NCBI GenBank assembly: GCA_027624135.1
Contig: JAQBXL010000009.1
Span: forward strand, 1-44,908
From: Chloroflexota bacterium
GTDB lineage: Bacteria; Chloroflexota; Dehalococcoidia; Lucifugimonadales; UBA3495
Length of the DNA: 44,908 nt
Direction of reading: 5' to 3'
Shown here: piece after piece, positions 25,366-32,564 of the stretch
Position numbering within the stretch: the first letter of the stretch is position 1
How the letters are laid out: every line of letters begins with the position of its first letter
Translations under genes and position numbers: made by a program
Notes under the pieces: model-generated
The model's input: only the letters and a program-made list of their open reading frames with translations
What the model was told of the DNA's origin: nothing
The model's database searches: none

Positions 25366-26143
25366 ACGCTCGCCCCTTCCTGGCTATGAACTCTGGGAAG
25401 GCGTCCTCTACTCCGAAGCCTTTGACCACTTTGGTGTAGTCCTTCTCGTTCTGCCACATGCCGCGTAGGTCGGCGGTCATGTCCTTGATCAGAATCTCCT
25501 TGATCCCCTTCACCGAGCCTTGGTGGTTCTTGGCGATCAGGGTTGCCATCTCCATGGTCTTGGCCCTCAGTTGGTCTGCAGGGACAAGATGGTTCAGGAG
25601 ACCAACCTGGAACGCTTCTTCCGCCTCCACGACCCTTGCGGTGAAAAGGAACTCCTTGGCCTTGGGCCAGCCCACCTGGTTGGTCAAGGTCCAAGTGCAG
25701 TTGATGCGCCCGTAAGCCACGGCCAGGAAGCGGAACTTGGTGTTTTCGCACCCGACCCGGATGTCGAGACACGATGCCAGCACCGCGCCGCCGCCGTAGG
25801 CCAGACCGTTCATCATGCCGATGACCGGCTTGGGCGAGGACGATATGTCATACATGCACTGTGAGTGTTCCCCTGAACGGACGTCCCGGTCCTCTTCGGT
25901 CCGGTTGCGGGCGTCTTCTCGCTGTTCGTGGATATCGCCGCCAGCGGAAAATGCCTTGTTGCCGGTGCCGGTGATCACGATGCAGCCGATGTTGTCGTCG
26001 GCGTTGGCCGCCATCACCGCACCGTGGAGTTCCGAGGTCAACGTGTGGTTCATGGCGTTGAGGACCTCGGGGCGATCCATGGTAATCACTGCCACGCCTT
26101 CTTCATTCTCCACCGAGATATGTTCGTAAGCCATCTGTCCCAT
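25364..26143 (-). CDS. Enoyl-CoA hydratase/isomerase family protein
   Basis: A 259-residue crotonase-fold protein. Visible are ITMDRPEVLNAMNHTLTSEL, the oxyanion-hole segments TGNKAFSAGGDI and GMMNGLAYGGGAVLASCLDIRVG. The second catalytic glutamate of hydratases (near GxPE...GxxPGxGG) is not present; the region reads VAYGRINCTWTLTNQVG, so the reaction may differ from enoyl-CoA hydration. The first start at 26143 uses a GGAAGG site that lies in an interspersed repeat; ATG 26134 (MAYEH) is possible. Divergent from the ThDP enzyme. Confidence 0.82.
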   Translation of the reverse strand: MGQMAYEHISVENEEGVAVITMDRPEVLNAMNHTLTSELHGAVMAANADDNIGCIVITGTGNKAFSAGGDIHEQREDARNRTEEDRDVRSGEHSQCMYDISSSPKPVIGMMNGLAYGGGAVLASCLDIRVGCENTKFRFLAVAYGRINCTWTLTNQVGWPKAKEFLFTARVVEAEEAFQVGLLNHLVPADQLRAKTMEMATLIAKNHQGSVKGIKEILIKDMTADLRGMWQNEKDYTKVVKGFGVEDAFPEFIARKGRA

Positions 26144-26170
26144 CCTAACCTTCCTCGTCCAGCGGGAAGG
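26139..26170. repeat. Interspersed hairpin repeat, copy 1
   Basis: CCCATCCTAACCTTCC (26139-26154), followed by a short GGGAAGG arm, is identical over 16 bases to the reverse complement of 28865-28880. It covers the ribosome site and start codon of the crotonase gene. Confidence 0.7.
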
Positions 26171-26232
26171 AACTGTCTAAAGATTCCAAACTTGCCCATC
26201 AGATTCTAAGGTTGGGGCGATGTCCAGTCAAT

Positions 26233-26260
26233 TTGAGCGAGAACGGCTCCTGCTTATGGT
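26233..26260 (+). promoter_or_regulatory. Weak candidate promoter for the ThDP enzyme
   Basis: TTGAGC (26233-26238) and TATGGT (26255-26260) are 16 bases apart. The match is modest. Confidence 0.3.
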
Positions 26261-26339
26261 AAACTGCCATCGAATACGCAGACACGCTCAGGCGTGTTAC
26301 AAGCGATATACAGACCATAGTTGATCGGAGGTGCCCGGA

Positions 26340-28028
26340 TTGGCTCAGAAGATGAATGCAGGCGTGGCGGTTATCGAGATGCTCCGGCAGGAGGGCGTCT
26401 CCCACATCTTCGGTATCGTTGGCTCTTCTTTCTTGGACATACTAGACCCGCTTTATGACCGCGACGACATCAGGTTCATCGGCGTCCGCCACGAGCAGGG
26501 CGCGGCGCTGATGGCTGACGGGTACAGCCGGATCTCCGGCGCCCCCAGCGTGTGTCTAGTGACCAACGGGCCCGGTGTGTTGAACCTGACCTACGGTATC
26601 GCTTCCGCCTACGTGGCCCACTCCCCCGTGGTAGTGTTGGCCCCATCCGCTTCCCGCAGTCACCAGAACCGGGCCTCAACCCAGGAATTCGACCAGGTTG
26701 CCCTCTTCAAGCCGATCACCAAGGCGGCCTTCGCCATCAACAAGATCGAGGTGCTTCCGGAGGCCCTGCGCCACGCCTTTCGCGTCGCCACCTCTGGGAA
26801 GATGGGACCGGTGATGATCGACATACCCAGGGACCTGCTGCCCGGAGCGGAGATCGAGCTTGACCTTCTGTCACCTGACGCCTACCGTCCCGGCCAGACC
26901 CGCTCAAGGGGAGACCAAGGATTGATCGACAAGGCTGCCGCTGTACTGTCGGCGGCCCAGCGTCCCGTTATCCTGGCTGGCGGCGGCGTCCAATGGAGCA
27001 ACGCCGGTGACGAAGTCTGCCGCATGGCCGAACTGACCGGCGCGGCGATCGTCACTTCCTACGGCCGTGCCGACGCCGTGCCCAACGACCATCCAAACTA
27101 CCTGGGCCACCTGGGCCGGCTGGGCTCGTTGGAAGGGATCGAAGCGGTGCGCCATGCAGACACTATCTTGGCCGTGGGCACCCGTCTCAGCCAGTCGACC
27201 ACCTTCTACGACAACCGGTTCATCCCCGAAGACGCCAAGATTATCCAGATCGAGATCGATCCCCAGGAGATCGGACGCAACTACCCGGTGGCTGTTGGTA
27301 TCGAAGGCGACGCCAAGGCGGTGATGGAAGGATTGCTAGAGAAAGTAAGGGAGCGGGAGCTGAGGCCCAATCAGCAGTGGGTCTCAGAGATCAGCGACTG
27401 GGTCGCGCGCCGTGCCTCACGCCTGCAAGACGAGGAAAAGTTGTCGGGGTCGCCCATGAAGCCGCAACGGGTCTACGCCGAACTGCGGAAGGTCATGCCG
27501 AGGAATGCCATAGTGGCTTTGGACGCCGGCTTGGCCCCCAACTACGGTCAGGACCGGTTGAACTACTACGAGCCTCGCAGCCTCATAACTTCGCTGGACC
27601 TGGGCGGATTGGGGTTCAGCTTCCCAGCGGCCATCGGCGCCAAATTCGCCGCCCCCGACCGGCCCGTGATCAACTTCAACGGCGACGGCGGGTTCCTATT
27701 CAACGCCCAGGAATTCGCGACGGCGGTGCACTACAACTTGCCGGTGGTCACCGTTATCATGAACAATGGTATCTGGGGCTCGGAGAAAGCCTACCAGCGC
27801 TATGCCTTCAATGAACGATACGTTGGCGCCGATACGACCAACCCACGCTTCGACAAATACGCTGAGATCTTCGGAGGCGTCGGATTCTATGTCGAAAGGC
27901 CCGAGGATATCGGAAATGCTCTGGTCGAGGCCCTGAACTGCGGCAAACCCAGCATCATCGAGATACCCACCGACCCCGACGAGATGCCTCGCCCAGCCCG
28001 GTTGGCCGAGGTCCAGTCCCCGACGTAA
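26340..28028 (+). CDS. ThDP-dependent enzyme, acetolactate synthase/sulfoacetaldehyde acetyltransferase-like
   Basis: A 562-residue three-domain ThDP enzyme. TTG 26340 has GGAGG (26327-26331) eight bases upstream; GTG 26331 overlaps that site. The activating Glu52 is in RHEQGAALMADGYSR, and the ThDP/Mg motif begins GDGGFLFN at 448 and ends near IMNNG. By eye the NGPGVLNLTYGIASAYVAHSPVVVLAP and GPVMIDIPRDLLPGAEIE blocks are closest to sulfoacetaldehyde acetyltransferase (Xsc), which releases sulfite; acetolactate synthase, sulfopyruvate or oxalyl-CoA decarboxylase-type enzymes are alternatives. A sulfite-oxidase-family gene lies 1.3 kb upstream. Confidence 0.75.
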   Translation: MAQKMNAGVAVIEMLRQEGVSHIFGIVGSSFLDILDPLYDRDDIRFIGVRHEQGAALMADGYSRISGAPSVCLVTNGPGVLNLTYGIASAYVAHSPVVVLAPSASRSHQNRASTQEFDQVALFKPITKAAFAINKIEVLPEALRHAFRVATSGKMGPVMIDIPRDLLPGAEIELDLLSPDAYRPGQTRSRGDQGLIDKAAAVLSAAQRPVILAGGGVQWSNAGDEVCRMAELTGAAIVTSYGRADAVPNDHPNYLGHLGRLGSLEGIEAVRHADTILAVGTRLSQSTTFYDNRFIPEDAKIIQIEIDPQEIGRNYPVAVGIEGDAKAVMEGLLEKVRERELRPNQQWVSEISDWVARRASRLQDEEKLSGSPMKPQRVYAELRKVMPRNAIVALDAGLAPNYGQDRLNYYEPRSLITSLDLGGLGFSFPAAIGAKFAAPDRPVINFNGDGGFLFNAQEFATAVHYNLPVVTVIMNNGIWGSEKAYQRYAFNERYVGADTTNPRFDKYAEIFGGVGFYVERPEDIGNALVEALNCGKPSIIEIPTDPDEMPRPARLAEVQSPT

Positions 28029-28086
28029 TAAGATACCAAAATCTCCGGCGGCCCAGCCGCGTTAAATCTAGCTAGAGAATGAACAG

Positions 28087-28449
28087 ATGCAAGAAGTAAT
28101 ACTGCCCGACTCCATAAATATGGAAGACGATGCTGTGGTGATCCTATGGGAGGATGCCCACCGCAGTCCCTTCCCCCACCGCTACCTGCGCCTGCGCTGT
28201 CCGTGCGCCAACTGCGTGGATGAGATGAGCGGAAAGCGCACGCTAGACCCGGATACGGTGCCCGCAGACGTGAAAGCGGTGGACCAGATGCCCGTGGGCA
28301 AGTACGGCGTCCAGTTCCTATGGAGCGACACCCACTACACTGGTATCTACACCTACGAGGTGCTGCGGGCGGCCTGTCCCTGCATCATCTGCGGCGAGGC
28401 CCGGGCCAAGGTATCGAAAGAGAATGGTCCTTCGACAAGCTCAGGATGA
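28087..28449 (+). CDS. DUF971 / gamma-butyrobetaine hydroxylase N-terminal-like protein
   Basis: A 120-residue protein with the DUF971 (GBBH-like N) zinc-binding fold: ILWEDAHRSPFPHRYLRLRCPCANC, a middle KYGVQFLWSDTHYTGIYTYEVLR, and a second CPCIICG cysteine cluster. The family often occurs next to Fe-S or Mrp genes and its exact role is unclear. The last residues, GPSTSSG, are encoded by the left arm of an interspersed repeat (28431-28452), which also supplies the stop codon, so the native tail was probably replaced. It lies 58 bases after the ThDP gene. Confidence 0.8.
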   Translation: MQEVILPDSINMEDDAVVILWEDAHRSPFPHRYLRLRCPCANCVDEMSGKRTLDPDTVPADVKAVDQMPVGKYGVQFLWSDTHYTGIYTYEVLRAACPCIICGEARAKVSKENGPSTSSG

Positions 28450-28522
28450 GCGTGAATCGGTGGGTTCCCACCGATTGTGAGCCGCAATAAGACCTTCGCC
28501 CGCTCACGGTGAGCTTGTCGAA
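28431..28522. repeat. BIME/REP-like inverted repeat pair with central hairpin
   Basis: Left arm 28431-28452 (TTCGACAAGCTCAGGATGAG...) and right arm 28501-28522 are inverted copies differing at three central bases. Between them AATCGGTGGG-TT-CCCACCGATT (28455-28476) is a perfect 10-bp hairpin. The element sits between convergent genes and could act as a two-way terminator. A third single arm lies at 16505-16528. Confidence 0.75.
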
Positions 28523-28525
28523 TCG

Positions 28526-28756
28526 CTAGTCAGAGTTCTTGGTCGGCTGATTATCCCGGGCGCGCATGGGCTTTTCCAGAGAGGCCCGGAATTTGGGGGC
28601 GGTGAAGGTATTGGACTTGAAAGCAAAACTGGAGAGTTGCCGCTCGCCCGGCTTGCCGCAGGTTCCGCAATTCGCCGGTTCGTTCAACCGGGATACTGAA
28701 CGCATCACTTCGTAGTCGAGACCACAGCCAGCGCAGTAATACTCATATATGGGCAT
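28526..28756 (-). CDS. FmdB-family zinc ribbon protein
   Basis: A 76-residue protein with the FmdB/CxxC_CxxC_SSSS regulatory-protein fold: MPIYEYYCAGCGLDYEV followed by NCGTCGKPGERQLSSF, a four-cysteine zinc ribbon. FmdB-like proteins are putative transcription factors or accessory proteins, and this copy's target is unknown. AGGAGG precedes the start on the minus strand. It faces the DUF971 gene tail to tail. Confidence 0.88.
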   Translation of the reverse strand: MPIYEYYCAGCGLDYEVMRSVSRLNEPANCGTCGKPGERQLSSFAFKSNTFTAPKFRASLEKPMRARDNQPTKNSD

Positions 28757-28846
28757 GAAAACCTCCTAATCGTCTATTCATTCTAGACCCCCGTCATTTT
28801 AGACCCCCGCGGAACGGGACGCCACAGAAAGGAATGATATTAAGTC

Positions 28847-28880
28847 CCTTCCCCATCGCAAGGGGGAAGGTTAGGATGGG
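28847..28880. repeat. Interspersed hairpin repeat, copy 2
   Basis: CCTTCCCC (28847-28854) and GGGGAAGG (28863-28870) form a hairpin followed by TTAGGATGGG; the 16-base part at 28865-28880 matches copy 1 at 26139-26154 exactly in the other orientation. It lies in the 186-base spacer between fmdB-like and the flavoenzyme gene, which otherwise holds only a TAGACCCCCG direct repeat near 28785-28808. Confidence 0.7.
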
Positions 28881-28942
28881 GGATCCCTGTGCCCGGCTGA
28901 TGCGTCATTCCCAACAGAAATCCAAACCCAGGTGACATAATC

Positions 28943-30067
28943 ATGGCCGAAACCACAGACGTAGCGATCATTGGGGGAGGGGCGGCGGGCTGCGCCGTGG
29001 CCTACTACCTGGCCCAATCAGGAGTGAGATCGACCATCATCGAGCGGGATGGCTTGGGAAACCAGGCCTCCGGGTATTCTGCTGGCGGGCTGAACCCGCT
29101 GACCGGCATCGGTATTCCCGGACCCCTGGGTGCATTTGGGTGGGAGTGTTTCCAGTTACACATCAGGCTGTACGACAGTCTCAAGGAACAGTCCGGCATT
29201 GACTACCAACACCGGACGGTGGCCAAGTTAGACCTGGCCCTGCTGGAGTCGGAGGTTTCCGGACTGAAAGCCTCGTCGGCGTTGTTCGAGGGCGTCGAAG
29301 GTTTCGACGCCCATTGGCTGGAACAAGAAGAGATCGCGAAGCTTGAACCCCGAATCTCACCCGACGTCCTCGGCGGACTCTATGACTACGGCAACAACGC
29401 GGTCGATAGCCACAACCTAACCGAGGCATTCGCGGCGGCGGCGGAAAAGATGGGGTCCACCGTCCGCGCCGGAAACGTCAAGAGTCTGGAGGGTAGCGGC
29501 GGCAAGATCGACCGCGTGATCCTGGCCGACGGCGAGATATCCTGCGGCCAGGTGGTGCTGGCCATGGGTCCGTGGTCGCGCCGGGCCGAGGCTTGGCTGG
29601 GGGTCTACATCCCGGTGGACCCGCTAAAGGGCGAGATCATCCGGTTGGAGAACAACGGTGAGCCGTTCAAGCACGACATCGCCGGCGGCGGCGGAACCAT
29701 CTACCCGAAGCTGGACGGCCTGAACTGGTGCGGCACAACTGAGGACTGGAAGGGTTTCGACCGGGAGCCTTCGGAGCAGGTTGCCCGCGAGATTAGACAG
29801 CGGGTCGTTCGGTTGGTGCCCGATTTGGCCGATGCCAAGTTGTCGAAACACACCGCCTGCTTGCGGCCGGTCACTCCAGACTGGTTGCCGGTGTTGGGGC
29901 GGGCGCCTGGCTGGGACAACGTTTATCTGGCTACCGGCGCGGGCAAGAAGGGCATCTTGCTGGCCACTGGGATCGGCAAGTCGGTCGCCGATCTGATGAC
30001 CGCCGGTGAGACTACCCTTTCCATTCAGGGCTGCGCTCCCGAGCGGTTTGCGACCCAATTGGATTAG
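28943..30067 (+). CDS. FAD-dependent oxidoreductase, DAO/glycine oxidase family
   Basis: A 374-residue flavoenzyme with the N-terminal FAD-binding motif IIGGGAAGCAVAYYLAQSG and glutamate at the end of the second strand (IIERD), the SAGGLNPL region, the RPVTPDWLPVLGRAPGWDNVYLATG C-terminal block and a final KKGILLATGIGKSVADLM helix. This matches D-amino-acid/glycine oxidase (ThiO) and sarcosine oxidase relatives that oxidise C-N bonds. The substrate is not defined. No thiamine genes are near. The cyclophilin-like gene follows after 17 bases. Confidence 0.85.
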   Translation: MAETTDVAIIGGGAAGCAVAYYLAQSGVRSTIIERDGLGNQASGYSAGGLNPLTGIGIPGPLGAFGWECFQLHIRLYDSLKEQSGIDYQHRTVAKLDLALLESEVSGLKASSALFEGVEGFDAHWLEQEEIAKLEPRISPDVLGGLYDYGNNAVDSHNLTEAFAAAAEKMGSTVRAGNVKSLEGSGGKIDRVILADGEISCGQVVLAMGPWSRRAEAWLGVYIPVDPLKGEIIRLENNGEPFKHDIAGGGGTIYPKLDGLNWCGTTEDWKGFDREPSEQVAREIRQRVVRLVPDLADAKLSKHTACLRPVTPDWLPVLGRAPGWDNVYLATGAGKKGILLATGIGKSVADLMTAGETTLSIQGCAPERFATQLD

Positions 30068-30084
30068 CTGGGGAATGGAGAATC

Positions 30085-30456
30085 ATGGCCAGAAAGATAC
30101 GCATCACGGCCGGCAGCATTGTGGTTGACGCCGAGTTGAATGATACCCAAACCGCTAACGCCACATGGGAGGTGCTGCCGATTCAAGCCGACGGCGATAC
30201 CTGGGGCGACGAGATATATTTCAGAATCCCTGTGGATGCCGACTTGGAGAACGGTCAAGAGGTGGTGGAACTGGGCGACCTCAGGTATTGGCCTCCCGGA
30301 CAAGCGTTCTGCCTGTTTTTCGGCCTCACTCCCGCCAGCCAAGGCGACGAGATCAGACCGGCCAGCGCGGTGACCGTCATTGGAAAGATATCGGGCGACA
30401 CAGAAGCGCTGAAGCGCGTTCCCTCGGGCAGTCCCGTCACCATCGAAGAGGTCTAA
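30085..30456 (+). CDS. Cyclophilin-like fold protein (TM1367 type)
   Basis: A 123-residue small soluble protein. The stretch DEIYFRIPVDAD, followed by ELGDLRYWPPGQAFCLFFGLTP and DEIRPASAVTVIGKI, is the pattern of the TM1367-like cyclophilin-like superfamily, a barrel fold without proven prolyl isomerase activity. It lies 17 bases after the flavoenzyme, so the two are likely cotranscribed; a functional link is inference only. It converges with the gene at 30467. Confidence 0.75.
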   Translation: MARKIRITAGSIVVDAELNDTQTANATWEVLPIQADGDTWGDEIYFRIPVDADLENGQEVVELGDLRYWPPGQAFCLFFGLTPASQGDEIRPASAVTVIGKISGDTEALKRVPSGSPVTIEEV

Positions 30457-30466
30457 TGGAAGGGGT

Positions 30467-31306
30467 CTAACGCCCGAATTGGGCCGCCAAGGCGCTATCC
30501 CCGGAGACCCCGATCCGCCCCTCTGCCATTGCATCGTCGAAGTTGATGCGGCCGTAGACGAGCAGAACGAATGTCTGGGTGTCACACCCGAGAATGGCGT
30601 CCGGGCGTTTGTCGCTGGCCGACTCCATCAGTGCTTTTTCGCCCCCGCCGGCGACGATGTCGTGACTCCCCGGAACGGCGCCGGTCAGTTCGAATCTGAA
30701 CCGCGATGGGGCTGGCAAACTCGATCCTGGGTGGAATAACCTCCCGACCACGAACACCGGAAACATCTCCATGATTGCGGGAAGGCTATCCGGAGAGAGA
30801 ACGGCCGCCGGGTCGAGCCTTGAACGGAAATCCCATTCGTGGACGATCAACTCGGTGATCCTCAGATTGAGATAGGTCTCCACCGAGATCGTCCCGGCTG
30901 CGTGGTAGCAGGGTTTGTCCTTGTCCGCCTCCACCAACCCGGACAAGTATTCATCAAACTTAACCGAGCCGTGGTTGTAGGCGGTCAACACGCCGTCTCC
31001 CAGACTTTCTCTGAAGTCTATGGCCACCTGGGCATTGGCCCTTAACCGGGCCTCCATATCCCCAACTCCAGCCGCTGGAAGTCCCTCAGGCGCGGAAGCA
31101 TCCCCCGCGACTCCCCGGAGGATGTTGGGACCGAATCTCTCGACAGCTCCGGTCAGATGGGCTACAACGTCGCTGACCTGCCAAGCGCCGCAGGCGCTTT
31201 CGGTGGACCAACCGTCACGCGATAGGGTCTTCAGATACTCTCCTATGCGTGCCGACTCTTTGCTGACCAATGCGACCTTTTCGACTATCGAGTCCATCTC
31301 ATCCAC
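30467..31306 (-). CDS. Maleylpyruvate isomerase/DinB-like metal-binding protein
   Basis: A 279-residue protein of the TIGR03083/MDMPI group. The N-terminal four-helix DinB-like half contains WQVSDVVAHLTGAVERF and later ELIVHEWDFRSRLD, which carry the metal-binding histidines. The C-terminal half resembles an SCP2-like domain (SRFRFELTGAVPGSHDIVAGGG...FVLLVYGRINFDDA). Members act in thiol-dependent isomerisation or detoxification; the substrate is unknown. ATG 31306 or 31297 could start it. Divergent from the Gfo/Idh gene. Confidence 0.75.
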   Translation of the reverse strand: MDEMDSIVEKVALVSKESARIGEYLKTLSRDGWSTESACGAWQVSDVVAHLTGAVERFGPNILRGVAGDASAPEGLPAAGVGDMEARLRANAQVAIDFRESLGDGVLTAYNHGSVKFDEYLSGLVEADKDKPCYHAAGTISVETYLNLRITELIVHEWDFRSRLDPAAVLSPDSLPAIMEMFPVFVVGRLFHPGSSLPAPSRFRFELTGAVPGSHDIVAGGGEKALMESASDKRPDAILGCDTQTFVLLVYGRINFDDAMAEGRIGVSGDSALAAQFGR

Positions 31307-31369
31307 TCCTAGTTATGGGCTGGCGTTCCGCTGTAATCCCCGCTCCGTTGGCGGTATTATAGTGGCCTG

Positions 31370-31398
31370 TTGGCGTTTAACAATCCCGATTGGATAAT
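31370..31398 (+). promoter_or_regulatory. Candidate promoter for the Gfo/Idh gene
   Basis: TTGGCG (31370-31375) and GATAAT (31393-31398) with 17-base spacing precede the GTG start at 31431. Confidence 0.5.
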
Positions 31399-31430
31399 CG
31401 CGACCCAGACCGATCTTCAGGAGGCGTAAA

Positions 31431-32474
31431 GTGGCGCTAGGTTGGGCAATAATCGGCGCGGGAATGCACCCGCAGCAGAAGTTGGCGCCGGCCATTGGGC
31501 TCACCCCCGATGCTGAACTCATCGCCGTGCTGAGCCGCGACCAAGGCCGGGCCGACGCTTTCGCCGAGACCCACGGGGCCAAGGTGGGGTATTCCAACAT
31601 AGACGACCTGTTGGCCGACTCTCGCATCGATGCCGTTTTCGTGTCGTCGCCCAACGCTTCCCACGTCGCACACACGGTTCAAGCTGCCAAGGCCGGGAAG
31701 CACCTGCTGTCTGAAAAACCGATGGCGACCTCGGTTGAAGACGCGGTGACCATGGTCCGGGCCTGCAAAGACAACGGAGTGAAGCTGGGGTTGGGATTTG
31801 AATTGCGCTTCCACCCGGCCCACATCCTGGCGCGAGACTTGGTGGCACAGGGCAGCCTGGGCCGCGTCCGCCTGCTCCAGGGACATTGGGGCCGGGGAGA
31901 GAGGGGAGAACCCGAGCATCTGCCGCGCTCCGGTCTGCGCGGCTGGTGGGAAGACCCGGAGGCGATGGCTGGCGGCTCGGTGATCATGGGCTTGGGCGTC
32001 CATGTGTTCGACCTGGTCCGATTTGTCATGCAAAAAGAGATCACCGAAGTCACAGCCATGACCGACGGCCAGACCGATGCCCAACCGCTGGAGCATATCG
32101 CGACCATGGCCCTGCGGTTGGATGACGGGACCATCGCGAACATCAGCTGCGGCAGGATGCTGCCCGACACACTGAACAACTTCACGGTTTACGGGACGGA
32201 CGGCCGCTTCACAGGCACCGCCACCGTCTGGGAAGCGCGAATGGGCGCTGCGGAGGTGGTCAGCGAGACCGTCAATCAGACCGACAGTTGGGAATACGAC
32301 TACTTGGCCAATTTCGTTGCCGAGTTAAGTGATTTCCACGCCGCTTTGAAAGAAGACCGGGAGCCAGCGGCCACGGGAATCGATGGCTTGCGCTCAACGG
32401 AGATAAACTCTGCGGTCATCGAGTCAGCCAAGACTGGCCGCGTGGTCAAGATTGAGCATCGGGCGGTCTCATAG
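31431..32474 (+). CDS. Gfo/Idh/MocA family oxidoreductase
   Basis: A 347-residue NAD(P)-dependent oxidoreductase. The Rossmann start WAIIGAGMHPQQK, the VFVSSPNASHVAHTVQAAKAGKHLLSEKPMA block with the EKP signature, and the GGSVIMGLGVHVFDLVRFVM segment carrying the conserved Asp/His are all visible. The C-terminal beta-sheet domain is complete. The family oxidises sugars, inositols or similar polyols. The GTG 31431 start has GGAGG about ten bases upstream. Confidence 0.88.
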   Translation: MALGWAIIGAGMHPQQKLAPAIGLTPDAELIAVLSRDQGRADAFAETHGAKVGYSNIDDLLADSRIDAVFVSSPNASHVAHTVQAAKAGKHLLSEKPMATSVEDAVTMVRACKDNGVKLGLGFELRFHPAHILARDLVAQGSLGRVRLLQGHWGRGERGEPEHLPRSGLRGWWEDPEAMAGGSVIMGLGVHVFDLVRFVMQKEITEVTAMTDGQTDAQPLEHIATMALRLDDGTIANISCGRMLPDTLNNFTVYGTDGRFTGTATVWEARMGAAEVVSETVNQTDSWEYDYLANFVAELSDFHAALKEDREPAATGIDGLRSTEINSAVIESAKTGRVVKIEHRAVS

Positions 32475-32564
32475 GGCTTTGGTTGACTGCGCCTTGGCCC
32501 GTTGCTACGATTCCCACGCTCACTATTAGATATTCTTGGATTTCGAGATAACGAGGGCTTTTCT

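Noticed and set aside
25257-25772. 171-codon minus-strand frame at the crotonase 3' end
   Set aside because: It overlaps the crotonase gene in another frame; the crotonase motifs are in the 25364-26143 frame.
30681-30700. GTTCGAATC, a possible tRNA T-loop
   Set aside because: It lies inside the MDMPI-like coding sequence and no acceptor, D or anticodon stems can be formed around it.
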